Assembly (NCBI GenBank): GCA_022113835.1
Contig: JAILWY010000021.1
Location: 3,410,001 to 3,474,000, forward strand
DNA: 64,000 nucleotides
Direction of reading: 5' to 3'
DNA from: Atopsyche davidsoni
Lineage: Eukaryota; Arthropoda; Insecta; Trichoptera; Hydrobiosidae
The position numbers were made by a program, and so were the translations under genes. The notes beneath the pieces were generated by a model that was given only the letters and a program-made list of their open reading frames with translations, made no database searches and was not told where the DNA came from. Positions 25,741 through 36,935 of the stretch are shown here, piece by piece; position 1 is the first letter of the stretch, and every line of letters begins with the position of its first letter.

Positions 25741-27330
25741 CGTTCATGAAATGTACTAAACAAAGTAATTATTCATTTCTAATGATTATATTTTTTTTTT
25801 ACCTAGTGTATATAATTCTTAACATTTTGGAGCATTTTTTTATATTTAGATTCATGAAATTGACGACGGCAAAAAAAATTGCTATTTTGTTTTTATTTGT
25901 ATCCTTTCAATCAATTTCTTTTTAATATAATTTGTTTGATTTCTATCGGTTTAAAATAGCCATGAAACTTATATTTAGAAAATAACCTGCAAGGGATGGC
26001 CATCAATTAATTTTGATATCTTGGAATTATAATTTATGATATTGAAATATAATAACGAATATAATACAATAAATTTTTCATGGAAAAATTGTGTTGACGC
26101 GGCCAGCCGCAATTATGCTCTTTTAAAATCATAAACATTTTCTAAAAACGTGCAAGAGATGAATTATAGGTTATTTTAATTGCATTATTTATTTTTGTGT
26201 GATAAGAGTAATTAATCAATTTTCAATAATTAAAAAATATATATTTAAAGTTTAATTTTTATGTATTAATCATACAAATGTTTAATCTGTCACGCAACAA
26301 AGATAAAACAAAATGCAGAATAATTTACGAGGAAGCTTTAACCCCGTAATAATTTAATTAAATACCACAAACCGTAGCATACATAATACAGCCTCCCTGC
26401 TTCCCTTCTCGCTTACTTATCATGTAATTCTAAGGCCTTGTCCGGCCAATTTTTTTTATTAAACAAATGAATTTTTACAGCCCTTACAAAGGTGGAGCGA
26501 GGGGATGACTTTTAGATGGGGCAGTTCTACCCTCTTTCGAGGTAGCTAAGCATGCATAACCTTTTGTGAGAAACGGCACTTTATATCTGTATCAGAAACA
26601 CTCTCTTTTTATGGCTTTTGTTTATTTTTAGGTAAATTAACAGTACATGATATTGTATTGCAAGTGCTGTTTGAATAATAAATATATAAAAACTAACGTA
26701 CATAGTATAACTGTATTGAAATTTCATATATATTTTTTCATAACTGTTTTCAATAAATATTTCTCCAGAATTTATTTTATAATATTTTGTATAGTTCCAA
26801 ATTAGTTTGTTGCATTGAGTCTACATTAAGGAGACTTTAAAAATTAATTAGTATTTATTTACTTATTATTAATAAGGAAAAAGAGATAATTATTTCAATC
26901 GCATTCAATTGAAATAAGTTTATATAATCTTTAACCGTACGGTAACAGCAGTGACATTTAACTTTCTTAAAAAGGGATAAGCAAATTTTTAATAAACATT
27001 TTTTAAGCTGATATGTAAATTTGAATATTTGGCACAATCAGTATTAAGAAGCATTCAACAAAAGGTAAGTCTAGTTGAGGAATTAGTTGTACTATTGGAA
27101 CGAAAAAATAATCACGATAACACTGCTTTCCATATTAATAGAAAAAGACTTTTGTAATATACCGCAAAGCTTTTTTAACGTGAATTAAAATAAGAAATCA
27201 ATTAACATCGTCACAGTGCACAAATCAAATTAAATGAAATTGAAAAGCTGACTTTCAGTTTTAGCTGACATGATAAAAAAAATTCTATTCACATAAAAAC
27301 AGCCATAATACATTTGATATTATTAATCTT
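25741..27330. other. A+T-rich non-coding DNA
   Basis: A modest G+C rise at 26380-26580 includes a CTCCCTGCTTCCCTTCTCGC pyrimidine tract. Otherwise A/T-rich. The 60-codon minus frame at 26855-27037 is not credible. Confidence 0.6.
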
Positions 27331-27340
27331 TTTTTTTCAG

Positions 27341-27645
27341 ATAGCTGTAAGCGGCAATAAGGGCGCGCGCTCTTTCAGTTCCTGAAAAACAAAAGCCTCA
27401 ATAACACGGCGCGCCGCGGAGAGATGGCGCTGCTTTAAACTGTGATATTTCACGGATTTATTTATCTGTCTCGACCAAAACACGAGCCGAAGTTACGACT
27501 ATTCACGAACTCGCCCGGGAAAGCCCGAGGCCGGGACTCGAAGCCGGGACTCGAGGCCGCGACTCGGGCCTCTCTGGTGGAGGGGACAGCTCGGAGTGGC
27601 CGCGTGGCTTCCCGGCACGCTCGTGACTTAATGACGTTTGAAGTT
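27341..27645. other. CpG-rich island, the most G+C-rich patch of the window
   Basis: About 300 bp with many CpG dinucleotides, including GGGCGCGCGC and ACGGCGCGCCGCGG (an AscI-type GGCGCGCC palindrome at about 27409-27416). It contains a perfectly phased 13-bp tandem repeat (listed separately) and a GCCACGC-rich 3' part. A 68-codon plus frame (27442-27648) spans it; its composition (Arg, Gly, Ala, Ser) follows the repeat and I do not recognise it. It could be a promoter, an exon or simply a minisatellite-bearing island. The broken mariner begins about 300 bp downstream. Confidence 0.45.
27530..27568 (+). repeat. 13-bp tandem repeat, three units
   Basis: Units GCCGGGACTCGAA (27530-27542), GCCGGGACTCGAG (27543-27555) and GCCGCGACTCGGG (27556-27568) abut without a gap. 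The outer CCCGAGGCC and GGGCCTC flanks are partly complementary, so the stretch can also fold back. It is a small, young-looking tandem duplication in the CpG-rich island. Confidence 0.9.
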
Positions 27646-27942
27646 TGAATGTCATTTTATCTGTTCAATTGAAATAGAGACTCCACTGAAACTAGAAATT
27701 TTTTCGATAGTACTTTTGTGCATTTTTTGCCCAAACATAATTTTAGAATAAACTGTAGTCTCGTTTGCGTATAAACGGTGCTATAACAGTGCGTTTTTTA
27801 ATGTAAATTTTAAATGAATACCAAAAGCAAATCATTCTAGTTTTATATAAAACATTAACATGGGAGTACATGAGAACTTCAATATTCACAAAATTATTTA
27901 TTTTATCTGGGTATTTGATTATAAAATAAACTCATTGTATAC

Positions 27943-28883
27943 ATAGGCGGTTCGAGATATACCCGGCCTAACATAGATAGCGTTATTGTAGAACAAAATC
28001 GCTATTACTTTTGGCATTTGCCATCCTTCAGATGACACATGTCAGAATTTGAAGCAATAAAAACATTTAGTTTTGTTTTGGCAGCCATTAACGTGAAACG
28101 TCATTTTCGATTTGTGAAAAATGCAAAAAATTGAGCATCGTTCGGTGATTAAGTTCCTTCATATGAAAGGGAAAAACAATGTGGAAATCAAATCTGAGTA
28201 GGGTTCTGTTTACGGGGAGTTTGCTCCATCGTTAACAATAGTCAAATTTTGGAAAGCTGAATATGTTCGTGGTCTTACGAGTGTTTTTGATGACGACCGC
28301 CCGGGGGGGGGGCAAATATCATTACCATGCTGGAAATGATAAAAAAATCCATGATATCACTATGGCCGATCGCCGAATCAAAATCAGAGAGCTAGCAGAG
28401 GCTGTAAACTTCTCTTTGGACCGTGTTTACAACACCGTGCACAATAATTTGGATATGCGCAAGCTTTCAGCGCGATGGGTGCCGTGTTTGCTCACTATCG
28501 AGCAAAAATGCAGTGCCCTAAAAAAAGTGCTCTTTCACCAAGACAACGCACCGGCGCACAAATCGGCCATTTCAATGACAAAATTACGCCATTTTGGCTA
28601 CAAATTGGTCGACCACCCTCCATATTCGCCAGATTTGGCTGCCAGTGACTTTTTCCTGTTCCCAAACCTGAAGAAATGGCTCGGAGGACGCCGCTTCGCC
28701 ACAAATGATGGAGTCATAACCGATTTCGCACTATTTCGAGGACTTCAACAAATTCTACTATTCAGAAGGGAAAAAAAAAATTGGAACGTCGTCTTGAAAA
28801 GTGTATCGCCCTAGAAGGGACCTATGATAAAAAAAAAATTTCAAAATTTTTAAAATGTTGCGATTTCTTTGAACGACCCTCGT
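27943..28883 (+). mobile_element. Degenerate, internally deleted mariner-family transposon
   Basis: The 3' end (TTTGAACGACCCTCG, 28868-28882) and a diverged 5' end (AGGCGGTTCGAGAT, from 27945) sit where the terminal inverted repeats of a mariner element should lie, about 175 bp before the transposase ATG and about 40 bp after its last codons. The element is about 940 bp. Family members are usually near 1.3 kb, and the shortage is explained by a deletion inside the transposase. The TA target duplication is not clearly preserved. Mariners move by cut-and-paste DNA transposition; this copy cannot encode an active enzyme. Confidence 0.85.
28121..28827 (+). pseudogene. Mariner transposase pseudogene
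   Basis: The reading starts at ATG 28121 (MQKIEHRSVIKFLHMKGKN, the usual mariner N-terminus and first helix-turn-helix) and meets an in-frame TAG at 28199. It continues in the same frame through VKFWKAEYVRGLTSVFDDDRPG to a run of ten G (28303-28312), where the frame changes. The next frame carries MADRRIKIRELAEAVNFSLDRV, KLSARWVP, then HQDNAPAHKS and YSPDLAASDFFLFPNLKKW. Catalytic Asp 2 (28542-28544) and Asp 3 (28647-28649) are separated by 34 residues, the D34D signature of mariner. About 110 residues, including the first catalytic Asp (the VDE region), are missing between about 28498 and 28530. Two further frame changes, near 28730 and at a ten-A run (28771-28780), precede the C-terminal LERRLEKCIALEG-like end. 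It is a dead copy with at least one stop, three shifts and a deletion. Confidence 0.93.
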
Positions 28884-29040
28884 TCACTGTTTTATAAAAC
28901 TATTTTGCGATCCAATATTTGATTGCAAAAACAATAAAAAAATATTTATGTAGGTTTAAGTGAAAAAATATAAGGTTTAAAATTAATAGCTTCTATTCAA
29001 AAGCTCTCATCTTGAATCAAGTAAGTAAGTAAACTTAAGT
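28884..29040. other. A+T-rich spacer
   Basis: A short A/T-rich stretch between the mariner end and the next G+C-rich patch. A three-unit AAGT repeat lies near 29021-29033. Nothing else seen. Confidence 0.6.
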
Positions 29041-29330
29041 CGCAACACATCGGAAACTACAGCTTATATCACGCTATTCTCCCGAGACCTATTCTTGGAT
29101 TTGCCGGCACGTTACCCCAGGTCTTCCCGACCTACCCTGACCTCCCTCGCCCTCCCGTGGCCTCCCCTGGCCTCCCCTGGCCTTCACCCGCCCGTATTAA
29201 TAAATTCCAGCCTCTTACGCCACGGCGAGCCACTTGATTTACAAATTGTCTCCTTAGTTAGCGCTCGGCTCGCGCCAGCCGAAACTCTACATCTTTGCAA
29301 CAGCGACCATTCTATAAATTGAGCCTCTCA
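29041..29330. other. Balanced-composition island with pyrimidine minisatellite
   Basis: About 290 bp. The first half is C-rich because of the 10-bp repeat listed separately. The second half (29210-29330) has a mixed composition with GCGCTCGGCTCGCGCCAGCC. A 75-codon plus frame (29095-29322) reads through the repeat as LTSLALPWPPLASPGL; it reflects the repeat and is not recognised as a protein. Confidence 0.45.
29131..29190 (+). repeat. 10-bp tandem repeat, about six units
   Basis: The units CCTACCCTGA, CCTCCCTCGC, CCTCCCGTGG, CCTCCCCTGG, CCTCCCCTGG and CCTTCACCCG are in perfect 10-bp phase. The last full copies are identical and the outer ones diverged, as in a minisatellite that expanded from the middle. 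The 10-bp period is close to one turn of DNA, so the C tracts fall on one face. Confidence 0.88.
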
Positions 29331-31230
29331 TAAATAATAGAAGAACATTTCGTATATTAATTTGAAGCTCCAACTACAACCGATCGCAACAGAACAGAAA
29401 ATTTTCAATAAGATATTAATAAATAAAAATAATATTTTGAACTGACACCCATACAAGTATATCGAAGCGAAGCAATTTTAGTTTTTTTTCCAAACACAAT
29501 TATATCTTTTGATTTAATTTCTCTTGGATTCTTTTTGATTCATAAAAATATGTTTGACTATGTCTTCGTATAACTCAAACAAGAACTATTTGTAATTTTT
29601 ACGGGTATATTATAATTAAATGTATAACTTTAATATTTTATAATAATTAGGTGATGTTAAATATATTTTTGAAGCTCTATTATCTAATTATTCAGCCAAC
29701 ATACACCTATTCACATAGAACTTATCTTTTAACATTTATCTTGTTAAATCTACCTGTACACAAGGAGTTTATCATAATCTCCAAAAACTTTAGAAACCAT
29801 TCTGAGTCACTATATCTAGCGCTTAAGCGCGCTTTAGGCATTATGATGTATTAGCAAGGTTAGCTTTAAATCTGCTTTATATCCCTAGTGTGATATTTGT
29901 GCAAGGGCAGACAAAGGTAAGTCCTGGAGGAATTTAAACCCAAGGATTTTCAGCGAAATGAACTCAACAATAAAACTAGAAATATGCAAAGCATTAACAG
30001 TAACTTAGAAGGCGGCATTGTTAACATTTACAAAAAAAGCTTTGAGAATTTATATAATAAGGCACTGCTGTTTGTTTCTATTTTATTTTCAAAGGATAAT
30101 CAAATAAAATCACCACAGCCGTTAATTTATTTTTTATATTCCATTTTTAGCTTAAGACATTATGACGACTGTCTTAAAATTCGAGATCCTCGAAATTAAT
30201 TGATACTTGTAACATTTAGTAATGAATTTATCGATAATACATATGTTCTGGAACTTCTCGTTTCTATTTAATTTGAGACTAAAAATAACTGTTTATAGAA
30301 TGATTTTCTTATTATAATTTCTCATTTAAATTATAATTTCTCTCAATAATTAAAACGAAAATACAATCGCTATATAATAACTGAAATTGAAATTGCAAAT
30401 GCTCTTTAAATAAAATGAACAACTGTATATCTTGATTGGTTTTTTAAGCACGCAAGGATTTTTTTAGAACTCTTTTGTATACATATAAATAAACCAAGTG
30501 GTCCAAGAGACATAAATTATTTTTCTACTGATAGTAAAAATCATTCGCACGTTTAGAGCCATCGTTAAACTTAAAAAAATGTGAAAAACAGTCAAAAAGT
30601 TATTCTCTATCTCGTGTGTGCATAATTTGTACCCTAATATTATTTTTATTCATATATATTTATGCATATACTTTGATTTACGATTCAACAAAAACTAGAA
30701 CATCAAATTGTATAGCGCTAAATAATTACTTGTGTTGTTCGTTTTGTATGTCTTAAATCACCATAAATTAACGTAATTATTCACAAAACAGCAAGAAATT
30801 CCATTTCCGTACGCAGGTATGGAACATTCGAATACCTGTAATTTGTAAGGGAGCAGGAAGCACAAACGCCCAGCCGTTCTCTCCCAAGTTTCATACAATA
30901 ACACATTCAACATTTGATATAATTTGCGTATCTGAATACAGGCACGATTTGCCCGGATATCCGGTAAAATTATCTATTTCAATCAAACCCTAGGCAGCTA
31001 TTTCCTTTACTATTTTTAATATTCAAATCATTATCATCTTCACACAGCATTGCTTAAAGTAAACTTATCTACCCTGAAGACTACTCTTACTCAATTAAAC
31101 AATTTAAATTTTTAAATAAAATAATTATTTTACTTATATTATTATAACAAAATATCCTCCATCTCAACTTATTTTCGATACTGTATCCAACATACGAAAA
31201 AAATATAGCAAAAAACCATCACATTTATTT
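29331..31230. other. A+T-rich non-coding DNA
   Basis: No credible gene. Frames at 29651-29854 and 29984-30199 are A+T-driven. A weak balanced patch lies at 30800-30960. Confidence 0.6.
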
Positions 31231-31460
31231 TGTAAAGGATTACACCTCCCCCGGCGACCATGTTCCTTGTATTGACGCCTGCGCACTGCGCTTCCGGTGA
31301 GCAGAGCCTCCGCAGGCTCCGAGGGGAGCGGAAGTCACGTGATACGTTAGGGGTGATTTAATTATTATTCCGAGCGCCTTTGTATCCACTTATCGCCCAT
31401 CAGTACGGAGTTAGGGGATGATCGCCGCGTGAATTTTATACCCCCAGGGGGTGTGTAGCG
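31231..31460. other. Balanced-composition island with CACGTG
   Basis: About 230 bp of high G+C, including TGACGCCTGCGCACTGCGC and an E-box GTCACGTGAT (CACGTG 31336-31341) preceded by GGAGCGGAAG (ETS-like). The CACGTG core with T/A flanks is of the kind bound by USF/TFE or Myc/Max bHLH-zip factors. No coding frame is recognised. It is promoter-like in composition, without visible transcript evidence. Confidence 0.4.
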
Positions 31461-32835
31461 AAAAACATAATATGTTTCGTCGATGTGTAAAAAATATATT
31501 ATCCTTTATTCTTTCTTATCTTTCTTTAACAATAAATTCCGGATATAAATTGCTTTTTTACTGAACATGCATGAAAATTACTGTTTATGTTTTGATATAT
31601 AATAACTTTAGGATTGTCTTTTTGATATCAACCATCTCATAATTACACTATAATATATTTGTACAAGAGAACGCCTTTTTTCTTTTTAATCTGTGATAAA
31701 ATTGTATTACATTACCTAATATTTAAAATGAAATTGATGAATATAAAATGCCTAAAATCAAATTAACATTCGGGCTCTTACCAGACTTTTAAAAGCAACA
31801 AATAATGGATGATATTCTTACCAAATATAATGGCTTTCTTTTTATTTAATGTAATAACCTTTTTTTTAAATATCAATTATTTACAATTCAAAAGGTGAAA
31901 TTGTATACATTTAAAACGTTTGTGCATAACAATACCTATAAAATTACTAATAGTGTAATATCCACAGCCGGAAGATACCGCCAGTTACTTTAATGTATCC
32001 TGTAGACTCGAATACTTTGAGTTAGTTCCAAAGTAGTTGTTAATTTTAATGATTATGTTTATATAATATATCCGGCTTTTCGAAACTTTCCAATGTTGAT
32101 AATTTATATTTGAGACTAATTTTTAAAAATATAAAACAATAAAACACAAGAAGTACCGATTAAAAAAACGTTGAAAAATGAATAAGCCGGCCAATTCATA
32201 AAAAAGGCATCTAAAAACTAACATCACAATAATATTGAAACTTTACTAGCTGAAAAGGCATATCTGCATTTTAATAATGCATAAAATATATACAACAATC
32301 AAAAATAAATTAAACTTACCCTAAAGTGGTCTCGTCGAAGATTTGACTGCAATCAACGTGAACTCACCTGCGAAAAAGATATTCTAGTATTAAATCATTT
32401 ATTTTAAATGTACAACAAAAACATGTTCAAATTACTATTTGAACAATAATACTTTATCAAAACATTTCTGTGTGGACTTTCATACACATGTGTATAAGTT
32501 TTTATCAAATTATAATGATAATTTTCATTAAAAGCAAAGCCAAATTATCGAGAAAGTCAAATTAATGAACGAATTCTTAAGCTCACGTGGTTCATTATTT
32601 AATATCTGCATACGTTATTTTAAATTAAAAATAATGTTACTGCTGTAAAATAGCGCTGACATTTATATGTGGACATTATTATGTTAACTTTATTTTGTGT
32701 CCTTTTTTTGTCGATATAAAATACATTAGAGAAAAAATATTCTTAAATAAATAAATTTAGGAAATCAGAAGTTATATTTACAGACATTATGTCATCTCTG
32801 TATACGCCATTTGAAATTGAAAATAACATGTTTAT
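31461..32835. other. A+T-rich non-coding DNA
   Basis: No gene or RNA recognised. A small patch at 32320-32375 (AAGTGGTCTCGTCGAAG...CTCACCTGCG) contains a CACCTG E-box. Confidence 0.6.
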
Positions 32836-33035
32836 TTGGGAGTGAATGCAGCCATGTGGGACGCGCGTCGCCCCCTGGAGCCTGCATGGGAGTTTATTTT
32901 TATTTCCTGGAGGGTTTTGGAGGCACACAGATTTGCAAGCAGCAAGAAGATGCACTTTTCATATTTGGAGCCAGGATACTGCAGTCCTTTGAGAATGAAA
33001 AGTTTTGCTACAAGCCTTATTGCACTCTGATCAGA
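32836..33035. other. Balanced-composition island with frames on both strands
   Basis: Four frames of 64-75 codons overlap here in different phases and on both strands. This is the signature of a stop-poor G+C-richer patch rather than of one gene. The word TTTCCTGGAGGGTT recurs near 16.70 kb, within the range expected by chance. Confidence 0.4.
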
Positions 33036-36000
33036 TGAAATATGGATCATATAACTTGTCTAATAAAGTTACGGCATTATTTTAAAATTGAATGATGAAC
33101 CATTCATTAGTATAAATTTTGCAATTTGGCATATTTTTTTGTTTATATTATAAAACTGTTAACTGTTGAAAAACATAATTTTATTTAAAAAATGCCGAAT
33201 GTTTCAAAAAATAAATGTCAAGGCAGATTTTCTGAAATATTTTTAATGTATAGAATGTTTTAAAATGTCTTTGAATATAAGTTAATGTATACTTGTTTGC
33301 GAGGCCGCTGATTGCAAAGTGGAATAACACACGTGTAATCGATAAGAATGCAATTAATGTTAAGTGGCCTGGAGGCTCTCGCTTCGATGATTTCACTGCA
33401 CCAATAAATTTGAACGTACAAAGTTGTTTGGAGAATAAACTTTTCCTAAATTAAATTTACTTCCACAATACACGCCGGCTCTTTTCTGCACCAACCACCG
33501 ATATACGCAGCTATACCCGGTTATTTGCTGGAATTGCTAGGCGTATTTTAAATCCAAATTTTTCATTCATAGTTATAATTAAAATTATATATTTCTTATT
33601 AAATTAAAACTTCGAATTATTACGAACTTCAAAACTATTCTAGTTTGTAGAGTTGAGCAAAAATAGCAATATATATTTTTTAAGTGGTAATATTCAAACA
33701 ATAACGAAATAAATGATTAAATAATGTAACCATAACTTTAAAGTGATTGCTATTCATAAAAATTACTCAACGTTATAGATAAAATATTTTCGATATTTAT
33801 TTGAAATTTGAGTTTATTTAAATTATTTTCTCTATAAGTTGCTGGTGAAGAATTTTACCAAAACATGACTGGAAATATTTGCAATCGTGATTCAAATATT
33901 TCATGCATATCTCTGATCTTATAAATTACCCATTTCTAAGTAAACAATTGCAAAAAACATATATAATCTTCATATAACTTTTTTCCATTTTTATGTTTTG
34001 AGTGAAACGCAATTCTAACCATGTTGCTAAATTACTCAAGGTGTGTAATATCCAGACAAAGCGCTTTTCTAGCGCCCTTGATCTCTCTCGATGGTCTATT
34101 AATGAAAGCATCGCTATGCACTTTTATGGAAATTATTAGTACACGTGTAGTGAGGAACCTGATAACAGAAAAGCGAAGGCTTACTTTGCTCTTCAATGTT
34201 CTTCATCCCTTATTCTGGCGTGGAAGCAACTTTTACCTCTCACCAGGTAAGGGGTTCCTCAACTCCAAAAAATAATTGTATATTATGTTAATGATAAAAA
34301 CACCAACCGTACACTATATAATAAACCTTAAATAAGATGAAAGTCAATCGTATATTTTATTTCTATTTTTCTATATTTTTTTATATTTACATCAACCACT
34401 TTCATTAATTTTCACGGGTTATTATAAGCTTTTTATATACATATTTAATAATATTGAAATATTTTTAATCTCTTTTACCAAGCGATAACGATGTGCATCA
34501 CTAAAGCAATGCATCAGAGTTAGTTCATTTTTATTCAAGAACTTGCGTTATTACAAAATAAAACTCACAAAAAGCTTAATCAAAAATAGTGACTTTCATA
34601 AAAGGTTCTTTTAATTCGTACTCAGTCCGATAGTCCAATACGATTTTGATTATAAAGCTGCGTTTTTGTGTTGCAGTGACTTGCACTATAATAGAGCTAC
34701 CACTGGTGGGTTTCTGTAGTCGGTTTAATTAATTATCCTGCTTTTAATCAAAATAACTACCCCTGGACGGAGCACTTTGATGCATGGGACTTCCAACAAA
34801 AAAAAATATAATGCATCAACTTTTAATTGATTAAAATTATTCCCGAGGCATGAATAACTTTGATGAGAATTTTTCATTCTAAAACTTTGATTTAAAATAT
34901 AAAACTTGTTTATGAAAAAAATATGCTTTGAAAACATATTTTTATGAAAAGTTTTTTTATTAATATTGAATAATTGGTATATAAAAAAATATTTAATGAA
35001 TTGTTTAAAAATAGCATTAGAATCCTAATGTTTTCTATTGAATCACAATATCATCATTTTTTGATCCTCTCACAACAAAAGGCCGCAGACAAAGAAGGAC
35101 CAGTCCCTCCCCGCGTGGGAAGACAGAGGAGCGATTGTTGCTCGGTGGGTAGTGCGTGTATTGTTTTCTATTGCCTAAACACAGACAAAGGGTAAATATA
35201 ATATGTAATTAGCCAAATCACTGCATTTATAATCCTTGTCTAAGTAAGGACTCCTATAGCTGAGGTTGAAGTACAATTAATTCTAAAGTTACCTATGTGT
35301 ATAATTGGATAAAGGACTAATGTATACACAACTGTTAATATATGTATCTTAATTTAAATTTAAAAAAATACTCAAACATACGTATGATCAATATATTGTA
35401 TAATTATAGATTATATTATAAAAAGAATAATGATTTAAAATACACAGTGTGTTTTTTGTGGCAGCGGTTTTGGTTGATTGGTTTGCTTTATTTCTATAAA
35501 TATAAATAAATAACTGATTAAAACTATCAAAATTAATGTATGGTTTGAAACTTTTTGAGTTTTATACTGTAAAATATTGAATAATTTTATAAATAGAGAC
35601 ACTTCGTATATCTACATGACAACCTTGTATAAGGGTCGGTCATTTACAGCCCCCGGATACCGCAAGCAAACATACTATAAAATGTACATTCGCATGTCAT
35701 ATTATACTCAGAAAATGAATTATAGAATACTAAAAACCTTTTATATCTATCATTCCGTAGCTTTGAAAAACAAAACAAGCGTAAAATTTAAGGAAACGCT
35801 CCGGAAATGAACTTTACAATATTCAACAGTTATTAATATAAATAATATATATATATATAAGTATATGACACTAAAAAAGATAGAAATTAAGTGATATTAA
35901 AATAATGTTTTCACTATACGTCTAGAAGCACACCTTTAAAATATTAAAAACACATAATAAAAAAATCTTACTTTGAATGTAATTATAAATTTGAATATAA

Positions 36001-36740
36001 GATTTATAGTGTAATTTATCAATTATAATAATAATACATCATTTTTGGCAGTCAAAAAAGTCTTATTTAGCAAAGTGATGTGAAGTTTTTTTTTATATCC
36101 CAGGTACCGATAATAGCCGCGGTCTCTGGGATATGAAGAGACATGGTAAAATCAAAGCCAGGATCCCTTTGGTGTCTTGCCAGGTTATTTAATCTCACAG
36201 AAAACTGTTCAGTCATCTTCCCTCTATCAATCAGTCTAGAGACCTTAGAAATAGAAAATTCTGGGAAATTCTACGCTTTTGCCAACAAGGTACATTTATT
36301 ACTGAAAATAATTTATTAAAGTACATTGGAGAATAGAGTGACCTGAATCCAAAAAATTATTAAGTAGTTACATATTATCTGTGGCATAGTTGATATGAAT
36401 ATAAAGTTTATTACTTACTATTTTTGTACGTATTAAATAAATTTGTGTCTTTAGGCCCTCACAGATTTTTACTATGCAATATTTGTACTAGTCAAATGAT
36501 TTTCACATTTGACGTCGATTATATTTAGACATACTATACATGAAAATTAATATTTAAATTTAAAGAAAATATACTAATATAACATTTAAAGCATGTCTTA
36601 TTTTAAAAGATTTTATTTAAAATATCTTGTATTATCTAGAAGAGATTGAAGATCATCTAACATTTTAGTGGAAAGCCATGGTAAGTAGCTTATGTAAAGT
36701 GCAATTCATAAAACAAATTTGAAATTCCCTTCAAAAAACA
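33036..36740. other. A+T-rich non-coding DNA
   Basis: No credible gene in 3.7 kb. A G+C-richer patch at 35078-35175 has a GACAAAG-repeated theme. An AT microsatellite lies at 35844-35859. A stem-loop at 36095-36134 is listed separately. Frames of 61-84 codons (for example 34021-34275) are not recognised. Confidence 0.55.
36095..36134. repeat. Stem-loop, 9-bp inverted repeat
   Basis: ATATCCCAG (36095-36103) is the exact reverse complement of CTGGGATAT (36126-36134), with a 22-base loop that is G+C-rich. It could form a hairpin in single strands or RNA. There is no T run after it to suggest a terminator, and no gene before it. Confidence 0.6.
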
Positions 36741-36935
36741 GAGCAATCCTTCCATCGTTAGGCGTTCCCCCTTTTCGTTATAATTTGATAGTGCGATAGT
36801 GTCCCTTGAAAAAACCTCCATCCGGCCTGAAAAGTCAAATAAAAAGCAGGGGAGGCTTAGCGGTGGCAGGCTCTAACGAATTAGGGGCGGTAATGAGAAA
36901 TCATCCCCAACCCTCTGAAGAAGTTGGATCTTATC
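36741..36935. other. Balanced-composition island
   Basis: About 195 bp with GGCGTTCCCCC and GGGGAGGCTTAGCGGTGGC. No open frame. Member of the island series. Confidence 0.4.

Noticed and set aside
28495..28704. 69-codon minus-strand frame inside the mariner
   Set aside because: It is the antisense shadow of the transposase sequence.
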